From: Trebonia sp036501515
Lineage (GTDB): Bacteria; Actinomycetota; Actinomycetes; Streptosporangiales; Streptosporangiaceae
DNA: 64,000 nucleotides
Assembly (NCBI GenBank): GCA_036501515.1
Contig: DASYAD010000066.1
Location: 1 to 64,000, forward strand
Direction: 5' to 3'
Shown here: piece by piece, positions 1-6,407 of the stretch
Numbering within the stretch: the first letter of the stretch is position 1
Layout of the letters: every line of letters begins with the position of its first letter
Notes under the pieces: model-generated
What the model saw: the letters and a program-made list of their open reading frames with translations, nothing else
What the model was told of the DNA's origin: nothing
Databases searched by the model: none
Position numbers and translations under genes: made by a program

Positions 1-402
1 GTCGCCAGCCCCACCGGTGCGGGGACCGTGACCGTGGTGCGGCCCACGGCACCGTCCCCACGTCTTTGTTATGCCCGGCGGCCCCACGTGGTGCCGGGGC
101 GGCGGCCCCACGTGGTGCTGCGCGGCGCGCGCGCCCAGTTAGCGGTGCGCGTCAGGCTCTGGCCGTTCGTCATGTCCCTGCTCCTGAAGTGTCGGGGCCG
201 CGCTGGTCGCGACCCGGTGGGCGCCTTCTGATCCCTGACCAGAACGCAAGACGGCAGCGCGCCTGGCGGTCGTACACGCCACGGCTGCTCGCGCCGGCCC
301 AGGCCGCCCCTGACAGGGCGCGACCGTGAAAGCCGATGCCGCGCATGTCGGCCGGGCGGCAGCCGCCGGCGCCAACGGCGGGGGCAGTGAACCTCCGGGG
401 GC
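1..402. other. Stretch with no recognisable gene; two CCACGTGG palindromes in a direct repeat
   Basis: No reading frame here resembles a protein I know, and none has a convincing ribosome binding site. An 18-bp direct repeat (GGCGGCCCCACGTGGTGC) occurs at 77-94 and 101-118, a 24-bp period. Each copy holds the palindrome CCACGTGG. The spacing is just over two helical turns, which could suit a pair of regulator sites, but no gene start follows closely. The left window edge may cut off the context. Confidence 0.4.
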
Positions 403-921
403 TCACGGTTCACCACCCCCGACCGTCGCATCCCGCGGGGGCAATCCGCGGTCCCACCCCCGGGCTTCCGGGGCAACGGCGCTCCGGGGGGTGGCTAGAG
501 TCACTCGCTCAGGCGTGAGCACGAAGTACACGGCCCGGCCGGCCGGCGTGCGGTAGTGACCGCAGTCGGCCGCCAGCGCGGCCGCCAGCAGCAGCCCGCG
601 CTCGGCGTCGGCGTCGGACGCCACGGTCTCCCACGAGTCACCGGAGACCGACGCGTCGTGGACCTCAACCCGCAGCTGGCCGGACGCCCACCTGATGCTG
701 AGCATCACCGACTCGCCCGCGCCGTTGGTGACGGCGTTGATGACGAGGTCGCTGGTGAGCAGGATGGCCACCGCTGGGTTGACCGGAACCGACCAGGCGG
801 CGATGGCCGCGCGGACGTGCCCGGAGGCGTGCGCCGCCGCGCCTGTGCCCAGCTCAAGCCGGATGCGGCGATGCCGCAGTTCGGCAGGCAGGGCCAGCAC
901 GGCCGGCGCTATCGTGTCCAT
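403..921 (-). CDS. RsbW-like ATP-binding (HATPase_c_2) protein, diverged copy
   Basis: A 172-residue single-domain GHKL ATPase of the anti-sigma-factor serine kinase type, a family that binds and inactivates sigma factors or phosphorylates anti-anti-sigma factors. The N box is at about residues 54-67 (LLTSDLVINAVTNG). Compared with the usual SELV-NAV-HG it has Asp for Glu and Asn for His, so ATP or Mg binding may be weakened. The later HDAS and RGLLLAAALAADCG blocks match the G1 and G2 boxes. ATG at 921 is chosen because an AAAGGA sequence lies about 8 nt upstream; an ATG at 981 has no such site. The paralogue at 1014-1532 keeps the canonical residues. The target sigma factor is unknown. Confidence 0.8.
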   Translation of the reverse strand: MDTIAPAVLALPAELRHRRIRLELGTGAAAHASGHVRAAIAAWSVPVNPAVAILLTSDLVINAVTNGAGESVMLSIRWASGQLRVEVHDASVSGDSWETVASDADAERGLLLAAALAADCGHYRTPAGRAVYFVLTPERVTLATPRSAVAPEARGWDRGLPPRDATVGGGEP

Positions 922-1008
922 CGCGGGTCCTTTCGACCTGGTAGAGCAAGTGGCAAAGCGTTGCGATCGGTTGCAAGACAAATACTGCTGAAAATTGCAA
1001 TGCGAGAC

Positions 1009-1026
1009 ATCGGTCAGCTGACCGAT
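1009..1026. promoter_or_regulatory. 18-bp perfect palindrome upstream of the kinase-like gene (copy 2)
   Basis: ATCGGTCAGCTGACCGAT is a perfect inverted repeat. It lies about 88 bp upstream of the minus-strand start at 921 and overlaps the stop codon of the preceding paralogue. Flanking sequence, with GTTGCA and TTGCA elements, also matches that around 1560-1625, so the promoter region looks duplicated along with the gene. It is a candidate regulator site. Confidence 0.55.
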
Positions 1027-1532
1027 CTTGGGTCGCGAGCCGGGTCGTTGTCGTCATCGGCCGGACAGCCCTCGCACGGGTAGGCGAGAGTGAAGTAGAC
1101 CGCCTTGCCGGCGGGAGTCCGGTAGAAGCCCCACTCGGCCGACAGTGATGTCACGAGCAGCAGACCCCGGCCGGTTTCGGCTTCGGCCGAGTCGCCGTCA
1201 CCCGCCGCGTCACCGAGCACTGGAAGGTCGCCAGAACCGTCGTGGACGTCCACCCGCAGTCCGGCCGCCTCGCAGACGATCGTGAGGAGCACGAACCTCC
1301 CCGCGGCGGGTGCGCCGTGGGTGACCGCGTTGGTCACCAGTTCGCTGGTGAGCAGGACAGCTACGTCGGCGTCGACCGGGACGCGCCACGCGCGGATGGC
1401 ATCCTCCACCACGGAGCGGGCCGCCGCAGCGGCGGCGAGGTCCGCGATCAGCGGGATGCGGCACTGGTGCTGGCTCACCGCGGGCGGCGGGCTAGCGGAT
1501 CGGGTCGGACGGGTCGGCGCCATCGGGGCCAT
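1014..1532 (-). CDS. RsbW-like ATP-binding (HATPase_c_2) protein
   Basis: A 172-residue GHKL ATPase, paralogous to the gene just downstream on the same strand. It has a canonical N box at residues 60-73 (LLTSELVTNAVTHG), a VDVHDGS G1 box and a GRGLLLVTSLSAEWG G2 box. The conserved end RTPAGKAVYF is shared with the paralogue. Such proteins act in the cytoplasm in partner-switching control of sigma factors. ATG at 1532 has a CAGGAAAG sequence about 5-9 nt upstream. A second ATG at 1523 is too far from it. About 90 bp separate this gene from the next, which carries its own copy of the upstream palindrome, so each gene probably has its own promoter. Confidence 0.85.
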   Translation of the reverse strand: MAPMAPTRPTRSASPPPAVSQHQCRIPLIADLAAAAAARSVVEDAIRAWRVPVDADVAVLLTSELVTNAVTHGAPAAGRFVLLTIVCEAAGLRVDVHDGSGDLPVLGDAAGDGDSAEAETGRGLLLVTSLSAEWGFYRTPAGKAVYFTLAYPCEGCPADDDNDPARDPRSVS

Positions 1533-1865
1533 GGGCTTTCCTGTTCCTTAGCGGGCCGGGTATTGCCTGTTGCATAACAAACACTCATGCAACTTGCACT
1601 GACAGACATCGGTCAGCTGACGGATATCGAATTCGCCCAGCTCAAGGCCCGTTCTCGTCTGTCCCACCGGTCATCAAGCCGCTGCTTCTGGCGGCCCGCC
1701 TCACACGAGGGCAGTGCGGGACCACGAGTAACCAGCACCCGTTCTGTAGATGATTGTCCAGATTTACCCCGAACGGGAGCGGCTGTCCCATCAGACCTCA
1801 GCCGTCTCAGCCCGGCCGTCTATGATGACTGAGCGTCAGTTATCAGCTACGGAACGGGGTGATCT
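1533..1865. other. Divergent intergenic region
   Basis: This 333-bp gap separates the minus-strand kinase-like gene from the plus-strand DedA gene. It holds one copy of the duplicated palindromic element (1608-1625) and otherwise no frame I can support. A short frame from 1587 simply reads through the palindrome. The DedA promoter should lie in its right half. Confidence 0.5.
1608..1625. promoter_or_regulatory. 18-bp near-perfect palindrome upstream of the kinase-like gene (copy 1)
   Basis: ATCGGTCAGCTGACGGAT differs from copy 2 at 1009-1026 by one base. It lies about 76 bp upstream of the start at 1532. Surrounding bases (GTTGCATAACAAAC and TTGCACTGACAGAC here; GTTGCAAGACAAAT and TTGCAATGCGAGAC at copy 2) show that the upstream regions are homologous. 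Confidence 0.55.
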
Positions 1866-2471
1866 TTGAGCGGGCTGACCAGCCTGCAGATGGGCTCGCC
1901 GCTTTCCTACCTGATCGCGTTCGGGCTGCCGTGCCTCGACGCGGTCATCCCGGTACTGCCAAGCGAGACGGTCATTATCGCCTTCGGGGTGGCGACGGCC
2001 GGGTCGACCGACCCGCGCATCTTGCTGATCATCGCGTGCGCCGCGGCCGGCGCGTTCGCCGGCGACAACCTGTCGTACCTGATCGGCTGGCGGTTCGGGC
2101 CGTGGGCGACGCGGCGGTTTTTTGCCGGCGACAAGGGGGCCGCCAGGAAGGACTGGGCGGAACGGTCGCTGGCGCGGTACGGGATGGGGCTGATCATCGT
2201 CTGCCGGTTCATACCCGGCGGGCGCACGGCGGTGACTCTGGCGTGCGGGCTCGTCCGCTACTCGTGGCGCCGGTTCGCGGTCGCGGTCGCGCTGGCGGCC
2301 GTCCTCTGGGCAAGCTACGCGTTCCTGGCCGGACGTCTCGGCGGCCAGGCGTTCGAGAACCAGCCGGTGGTCGGCTTCGCGGTCGCGTTCGGCGGCGCGC
2401 TCGTGCTGAGCGGGATCGTCGAGGGCGTGCGGCGGCTGATCGGGCGGCGGCGGCGCGGCACTAGCCGCTGA
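1866..2471 (+). CDS. DedA/VTT-domain membrane protein
   Basis: A 201-residue integral membrane protein of the DedA (SNARE-associated/VTT) family, which is linked to flipping of undecaprenyl phosphate or phospholipids and to membrane homeostasis. The N-terminal re-entrant motif appears as LDAVIPVLPSETVIIAFG. The second conserved segment, CRFIPGGRTAVTLACG, carries the Arg-x-x-Pro-x-x-Arg-like signature. Several hydrophobic spans follow, and the C terminus is a basic Arg-rich tail. The start is TTG at 1866 after GGGGTGATC; an in-frame ATG lies at 1890. Its 3' end overlaps the aldehyde dehydrogenase remnant on the other strand by 11 bp. Confidence 0.85.
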   Translation: MSGLTSLQMGSPLSYLIAFGLPCLDAVIPVLPSETVIIAFGVATAGSTDPRILLIIACAAAGAFAGDNLSYLIGWRFGPWATRRFFAGDKGAARKDWAERSLARYGMGLIIVCRFIPGGRTAVTLACGLVRYSWRRFAVAVALAAVLWASYAFLAGRLGGQAFENQPVVGFAVAFGGALVLSGIVEGVRRLIGRRRRGTSR

Positions 2472-2646
2472 TCACCTGCGGAACGGAGACCGACTTCGGC
2501 CCCTCGACGCCGAACTCGAGCCCGTAGCCCGAGTGCCTGGCGCCGCCGAACGGGATCATCGGGTGGATGCCGCCGTGGCCGTTGATCCAGACTGTGCCGG
2601 CCTCGATGCGGGCGGCGATCTCCTTCGCCCGGTCCCTGAAGCTCAC
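2461..2646 (-). pseudogene. Aldehyde dehydrogenase C-terminal remnant
   Basis: About 60 residues match only the extreme C terminus of betaine-aldehyde-type NAD aldehyde dehydrogenases: the GTVWINGHG block, then PFGGARHSGYG and a final KSVSVPQVISG. The roughly 420 upstream residues, including the cofactor domain and catalytic Glu and Cys, are absent, and nothing in the bases beyond 2646 continues the match. It is therefore a decayed or deleted gene. It lies next to a strong inverted repeat at 2707-2746. Confidence 0.8.
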
Positions 2647-2706
2647 GCGTCACACAGGTCACTCAGCATCTTCGCCCGGCTCGCGGCCGGCGGCGACGCG
2701 AAGACG

Positions 2707-2746
2707 GTGGATAGTTTTATACACCGGGATGTACAAAACTATCCAC
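2707..2746. promoter_or_regulatory. AT-rich inverted repeat, 12-bp perfect arms
   Basis: GTGGATAGTTTT (2707-2718) is mirrored by AAAACTATCCAC (2735-2746). Inside, TACA and TGTA extend the symmetry with one mismatch. The element is strikingly AT-rich against its surroundings. It lies upstream of the minus-strand aldehyde dehydrogenase remnant and downstream of pgeF. It looks like a dimeric-regulator operator left behind after a deletion; a mobile-element end is an alternative. Confidence 0.5.
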
Positions 2747-2766
2747 GATCATGCTTCCGCTCAGCG

Positions 2767-3654
2767 TCAGGCCCGCAGGATCACAATCGCAGCGAAGCGG
2801 CCGCAGGGGCGGGCGGCCCGGTCGGAGAAGAAGTCGACTGTGCTTGTCCTGGTGTCGACGGCCAGGTCGCAGACGTTGTGCGCAGGGATGCCGGCCGCGG
2901 CGATCTGGCGTCGGATCGCGCCGGCGAGGTCGAACAGGGCGTGTCCCGGGCGGCTTGGACGCAGCAGCTGCGTCTTCTCGGCGACGGCGGCCCACGGCGC
3001 GCTCTCGACACTCTCGGCCCCCGCAGCGCTCTGGGAACTGTGAGCCCCCTCAGCGTTCTTAGGCTCCGCAGCCCCGAACGCCGCCGCCACTTCGGCCGCC
3101 TCCCTGTCCCCGATTTCGTAGCTGGCCGCGCCGATGGCCGGGCCGATCCCGATGAGCAGGTCTTCCGATGCCGCGCCGAAGGCCGCCGCCATCGCCGCGA
3201 TCGTGTTCGGCACGACGCCTTTGACGGTGCCGGCGCGGCCGCTGTGCGCGACGCCGACTGCCCGGTTGACGGGGTCGTAGAACACGACCGGGGCGCAGTC
3301 GGCGACCAGGATCGCCAGCGCGGCGCCCGGCTGGTTCGTGATCATCGCGTCGGTGGCCGGGAACGCGGCGGCCGAGTCGGCGGCGCCGTCGTGACCCCGG
3401 CCCGCCAGTGTCGCGTCGACGACGGCCACCGTCGCGGTGTGCTTCTGGTCGGCGATCGTCAGCCGTCCTACGCCGAGCCCGGCGGCCAGGCGGTTCCGGT
3501 TCTCGCGCACGGCTCCGGGGTCGTCGCCGACGTGCCCGCCCAGGTTGAGGCTGTCGTAAGGGTCGGCGCTGACGCCGCCGTGCCTGGTGCTGACGACGGC
3601 GGTCACCCCGTCGCCGTCGAACGCGAACCGCCGCAGCCGAAGATCGTCACCCAC
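2767..3654 (-). CDS. pgeF: Laccase-domain protein PgeF/YfiH (peptidoglycan editing factor family)
   Basis: A 295-residue DUF152 protein. Family members are copper- or zinc-binding enzymes credited with purine nucleoside phosphorolysis or deamination and, in E. coli, with keeping wrong amino acids out of peptidoglycan precursors. The His-Cys-His metal triad is visible at H72 (QKHTATV), C120 (VADCAPV) and H137 (GVAHSGRAG), and GRFAAIVIL ends the fold. The motif around H137 is usually HAGWRG, so the HSGRAG form is unusual. An insert of about 25 residues rich in Ser, Ala and Glu lies near residue 195. In many actinobacteria this gene follows ftsZ, but no division genes are nearby here. Confidence 0.85.
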   Translation of the reverse strand: MGDDLRLRRFAFDGDGVTAVVSTRHGGVSADPYDSLNLGGHVGDDPGAVRENRNRLAAGLGVGRLTIADQKHTATVAVVDATLAGRGHDGAADSAAAFPATDAMITNQPGAALAILVADCAPVVFYDPVNRAVGVAHSGRAGTVKGVVPNTIAAMAAAFGAASEDLLIGIGPAIGAASYEIGDREAAEVAAAFGAAEPKNAEGAHSSQSAAGAESVESAPWAAVAEKTQLLRPSRPGHALFDLAGAIRRQIAAAGIPAHNVCDLAVDTRTSTVDFFSDRAARPCGRFAAIVILRA

Positions 3655-3765
3655 CCGCCCACAGTAACGGGGGTGCCGGTGTCAGCCGCTCCCGTTCGGG
3701 ATGATGGCGTGTTCAGGAAGGAACGGGAGCGCCGGCTGTATGCCGAGCGCGACCCGGCCGTCCTC

Positions 3766-3794
3766 GAAGCCCGCCGGCTGTGACGGCGGGCTTC
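3766..3794 (-). terminator. GC-rich hairpin downstream of the 3804-4385 gene
   Basis: GAAGCCCGCCG (3766-3776) pairs perfectly with CGGCGGGCTTC (3784-3794) across a 7-nt loop. It begins 10 bp beyond the stop of the minus-strand gene ending at 3804. There is no clear T run, as is common in high-GC actinobacteria. Confidence 0.6.
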
Positions 3795-3803
3795 GGTGCC
3801 GGA

Positions 3804-4385
3804 TCAGGCCAGCGCCAGCTGCCGGATGGCGCCGCGGCGGAACTCCTCGGTCTCCGCGGGCCACGACGCGGCTGATGCCGCGACCAGCGCCTGGGCTTTG
3901 AACGCGCGCGCGGCCGAGCTCAGCCGGTGCGAGACGAGATCCGCCCGGTCCTCGAAGTCGCCGGGCCAGGTCTCACCCCACACCCTGATGTCGGTCATGT
4001 TCGCCTCCGCGATCGTGTGCACCATCCGCCGCACCCGCTCGTCGGCGCAGTACAGCTCGGCCTGGACCGCGAGGGCCTGCAGGCACGGGCCGTAGACCGG
4101 CCGGGACACGGCGCTGTCCAGGTGGTGGCCGCGGACGCCGAGGATGCGCAGCGCGCGCTGGTCGTCGTGATCAGCCGTGACCACGTTGACTTCCCAGCCC
4201 GCGAGCCCCATGTCGCACAGCCAGCCGCCCGCGACCTGCACCACGTCATCGGTGCGGGCCGCCAGCGCGACCAGGCGCGGCCTCAGGTTTCGTTTGACGG
4301 GGGCTTGGAGGTTAGCTGACGGGCGAGCGAGTTCGTGTACTCGCGAAACACGTCGATCAGCGGAACCGAAGGATCGAGCAACCAT
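3804..4385 (-). CDS. Conserved actinobacterial protein of unknown function (AGGWL-D family)
   Basis: The function is not recognised. The core reads RPRLVALAARTDDVV, then AGGWLCDMGLAGWEVNV and a TADHDDQRALRILG block. The same AGGWL-D-x2-LAG pattern appears at the start of the chimeric fragment at 22896-23342, so it is a real family represented twice here. The longest frame starts at ATG 4385, but its first 34 or so codons overlap the TetR gene and look unlike protein sequence. No ATG or GTG sits close to the conserved start; the next in-frame GTG is at 4244. The true start is therefore unsettled. The gene follows the TetR gene directly and is probably co-transcribed with it. Confidence 0.6.
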   Translation of the reverse strand: MVARSFGSADRRVSRVHELARPSANLQAPVKRNLRPRLVALAARTDDVVQVAGGWLCDMGLAGWEVNVVTADHDDQRALRILGVRGHHLDSAVSRPVYGPCLQALAVQAELYCADERVRRMVHTIAEANMTDIRVWGETWPGDFEDRADLVSHRLSSAARAFKAQALVAASAASWPAETEEFRRGAIRQLALA

Positions 4386-4897
4386 GAGGTCTCCATTCCG
4401 GTGAGAAAGGCGACGATCTCCGCGGCCTTGATGGCCGGATCCAAGTCGGTGCGGTAGTCCCCCGAGGATTGCCCTCGGCGGATCGCACTGGCGATGATGT
4501 TCACCGAGTCCCGGTACCGGTCCAGGAAGCGCTCGTGCAGCGGCGCGTCCTGGTTCAGGTTCTCGGTCAGCAGGACCGTGAACGTGCCGATCAGCTCGGG
4601 CGAACGCCGGTAGCGCTCGACGACCGTTTCCAGCGCCTCGACCGGGTTCAGCGAAAAGTCCGCCGCTTCCAGGTCATCGGCGTCGCGGGCGTCGAGCACC
4701 GCGTGCAGCAGCTGTTCCTTGGACTCGAAATGGTGGAGCAGTCCAGCCGGGCTGACACCAGCCTCGCGCGCGATCTGCCCCAGGCTGGTACCCCGACTGC
4801 CGTTCCTCGTCATCAGCCGCTGGGCAGCGGTCAAGATGCGTGCTCGCCGATCCTCGCCTTTGGCGAGGAGAGTGGCGTATCTTCGCTGATCGGCCAC
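4283..4897 (-). CDS. TetR-family transcriptional regulator
   Basis: A 204-residue TetR regulator. The helix-turn-helix is clear (TSLGQIAREAGVSPAGLLHH followed by FESKEQLL), and a helical ligand-binding domain follows. GTG at 4897 is preferred because GAGAGGGG lies about 8 nt upstream; the more upstream ATG at 4957 lacks a comparable site. TetR proteins usually repress neighbouring genes until a small ligand, often an acyl-CoA, binds. The closest symmetrical DNA is the inverted repeat at 4998-5023, about 100 bp upstream. It cannot be excluded as the regulator of the GAGAAT sites, but the TetR at 5664-6350 is better placed. Confidence 0.88.
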   Translation of the reverse strand: MADQRRYATLLAKGEDRRARILTAAQRLMTRNGSRGTSLGQIAREAGVSPAGLLHHFESKEQLLHAVLDARDADDLEAADFSLNPVEALETVVERYRRSPELIGTFTVLLTENLNQDAPLHERFLDRYRDSVNIIASAIRRGQSSGDYRTDLDPAIKAAEIVAFLTGMETSWLLDPSVPLIDVFREYTNSLARQLTSKPPSNET

Positions 4898-4997
4898 CGG
4901 ACCCCTCTCAAACCAACCTACTGAACGCACATTAGATTGGTTAACGGTGGATGACAAGAGCCGAATAGCTTAAAAATCTTACTGTAAGGAAAAAGGC

Positions 4998-5023
4998 CAG
5001 TTTCGAATCAAGATTCGAAACTG
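4998..5023. promoter_or_regulatory. Perfect 12-bp-arm inverted repeat (operator or terminator)
   Basis: CAGTTTCGAATC and GATTCGAAACTG flank a 2-bp AA centre, and the symmetry resumes one base further out (GG and CC). Read on the minus strand it is followed by GCCTTTTTCC, so it could end transcription of the 5105-5419 gene. The near-absent loop and central TTCGAA pairs also suit a TetR operator for the gene starting at 4897. Confidence 0.5.
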
Positions 5024-5054
5024 ACCTTGATTTTCCCTGGTCCGGGGCACGCCA

Positions 5055-5089
5055 GCAGGCGCCTTCGCGGGGGTCACGAAGGCGCCTGC
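5055..5089 (-). terminator. Perfect 13-bp hairpin downstream of the 5105-5419 gene
   Basis: GCAGGCGCCTTCG (5055-5067) and CGAAGGCGCCTGC (5077-5089) pair across a 9-nt loop. It begins 15 bp after the minus-strand stop at 5105. Confidence 0.75.
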
Positions 5090-5104
5090 GGCAGTGCGGG
5101 GAGT

Positions 5105-5419
5105 TTAGTCCGAGGCGGGCAGCGGCTTGGACGACTTAAGCGTCATCGGTTCGCCGTCGCAGGTCAGCGCGCCCGTCCCGGAAGACGTGCAGAGCAGCTC
5201 GACCGATTCAGCGGCATCGACGTATCGCTTGCCGATCAGCGTGACGGCCCCGGCGCCGCCCGGCGAGGGCTTCGCGCCCGGGGCGGCCGCCGTCATCAGG
5301 CCGCCGCCGCACTCGATCGCCGGTACCCGGTCGGCCGGGAGGCGGATGACGACCACCCGCGTCGTGCAGACGCTGCTGGCAAGCTGATCACCCGGACGGA
5401 GGCTAAGCGGAGCGGTCAT
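5105..5419 (-). CDS. Small four-cysteine protein of unknown function
   Basis: A 104-residue protein I cannot assign. Four cysteines stand in well-conserved-looking settings: C18 in SSVCTTRVVVIRLP, C37 in IECGGG, C77 in ELLCTSSGTG and C87 in LTCDGEPM. This suggests metal binding or two disulfides. There is no signal peptide. ATG at 5419 has an excellent site, GAAGGAGGA, about 10 nt upstream, and a strong terminator follows, so it is very probably a real single-gene unit. An isolated half-site resembling the GAGAAT operator (GAGAGAATC, near 5466) lies about 50 bp upstream. Confidence 0.7.
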   Translation of the reverse strand: MTAPLSLRPGDQLASSVCTTRVVVIRLPADRVPAIECGGGLMTAAAPGAKPSPGGAGAVTLIGKRYVDAAESVELLCTSSGTGALTCDGEPMTLKSSKPLPASD

Positions 5420-5663
5420 TGACTGAATATCCTCCTTCTCATATGCGAAAGTTAGCCTCTCCTTGTGAGAGAATCAAAATGTCCGTCGATCGCCAGGGTA
5501 CGGCGCGACACGGGCCGTGACACCAGGGGGACGGAAGAGCAAGGCAAAGGGGACAGGGCATAATGATGATGGTCAATTGCGATAACGACGATGCCGCCAG
5601 ATTTTGAGAGTCGCTCCGCATGCAGAGAGTCGCCTACCGTAACCGCGAAGTAGGATCACAACC

Positions 5664-6350
5664 ATGACCCAGAACAGCGACGCCCTTGCCAGCGCGACGG
5701 GTGACGAGCCGGCCTGGAAGCAGCGCGCGGTCGAGCGCTCCACCAGGGCCGCCAAGCTCCGCGCGGAGCAGCGGGTGCAGCGCTTCCTCGACGCCGCCCA
5801 GGTCATTATCACGGAAAAAGGCAGCACCGACTTCACCGTGCAGGAAGTTGTCGACCGCTCGCGCCAGTCGCTGCGGAGCTTCTACCAGCACTTCGACGGC
5901 AAGCACGAGCTTCTGCTGGCCTTGTTCGAAGACGCCCTGCGCCGCGCCACGGACCAGATCAGGGCGGCCGCCCAGGGGCACGCCAGCCCGCTCGACCGGC
6001 TCAAGGTCGCCGTGCAGCTGCTGTTCGAGCTGTCCCGGCCTGACCCGGCCGCGCACCGGCCGCTGTTCACCGATTTCGCGCCGCAGCTCCTGCTGAGCCA
6101 CCCGGCCGAGGTCCGCGGCGCCCACGCGCCGCTGCTGACGCTGTTCAGCGAGCTGACGACTGAGGCCGACGCCGCCGGGCAGCTGCGGGCGGGCGTCAAC
6201 CCGCGCCGTGCGGCCGCGCTGACCATGCAGACGGTCATGTTCGTGGCCCAGTCGGCCAGCGTGTCCGATGACGAGCTGCCGGTGATCAGCGCCGACGAGG
6301 TGTGGGAGTTCTGCGCCAAGGGTTTCGCGGGCCAATCGCCGCTTGCCTGA
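5664..6350 (+). CDS. TetR-family regulator, candidate master of the GAGAAT regulon
   Basis: A 228-residue TetR regulator with a 40-residue charged N-terminal extension. The helix-turn-helix is at about residues 57-88 (FTVQEVVDRSRQSLRSFYQH, then FDGKHELL). The C-terminal domain is helical with a hydrophobic pocket, as in acyl-CoA-responsive members. GTAGGATC precedes the ATG. Its stop codon lies inside the 43-bp palindrome at 6348-6390 that carries the GAGAAT-N3-ATTCTC core found across the window, and the next gene is a thioesterase. This position makes it the best candidate to bind those sites; direct evidence is lacking. Confidence 0.88.
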   Translation: MTQNSDALASATGDEPAWKQRAVERSTRAAKLRAEQRVQRFLDAAQVIITEKGSTDFTVQEVVDRSRQSLRSFYQHFDGKHELLLALFEDALRRATDQIRAAAQGHASPLDRLKVAVQLLFELSRPDPAAHRPLFTDFAPQLLLSHPAEVRGAHAPLLTLFSELTTEADAAGQLRAGVNPRRAAALTMQTVMFVAQSASVSDDELPVISADEVWEFCAKGFAGQSPLA

Positions 6351-6390
6351 TCTCTTCTCTGGAGAATGATATTCTCCAGAGAAGAGATCA
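6348..6390. promoter_or_regulatory. 43-bp perfect palindrome containing operator core GAGAATGATATTCTC
   Basis: Arms of 20 bp (6348-6367 and 6371-6390) are exact reverse complements around a central GAT. The core at 6362-6376 is the window-wide motif. The left end is the TGA of the TetR gene. The right arm covers the likely -35 region of the thioesterase, with a -10-like TACAGT at 6396-6401. As RNA it would also fold into a very stable hairpin, so it could both bind a regulator and terminate the TetR transcript. Confidence 0.8.
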
Positions 6391-6407
6391 TCAGTTACAG
6401 TAGGTCT

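Noticed and set aside
28..231. Short frames in the first 400 bp
   Set aside because: Composition is Arg/Pro/Ala-rich in every frame, no ribosome sites, and part is created by the 18-bp direct repeat.
3663..3783. Short plus-strand frame ending in ERERRLYAERDPAVLEARRL
   Set aside because: It looks protein-like but is under 40 codons, has no clear ribosome site and ends inside the terminator hairpin of the opposite gene. I cannot support it.
5455..5475. GAGAGAATC near the four-Cys gene as another operator
   Set aside because: Only one half-site is present; the right arm (AAAATG) does not mirror it, so it was not counted in the regulon.
6366..6407. ATG 6366 as thioesterase start
   Set aside because: It lies in the centre of the 43-bp palindrome, has no ribosome site and adds 14 residues unlike the family; GTG 6408 fits better.
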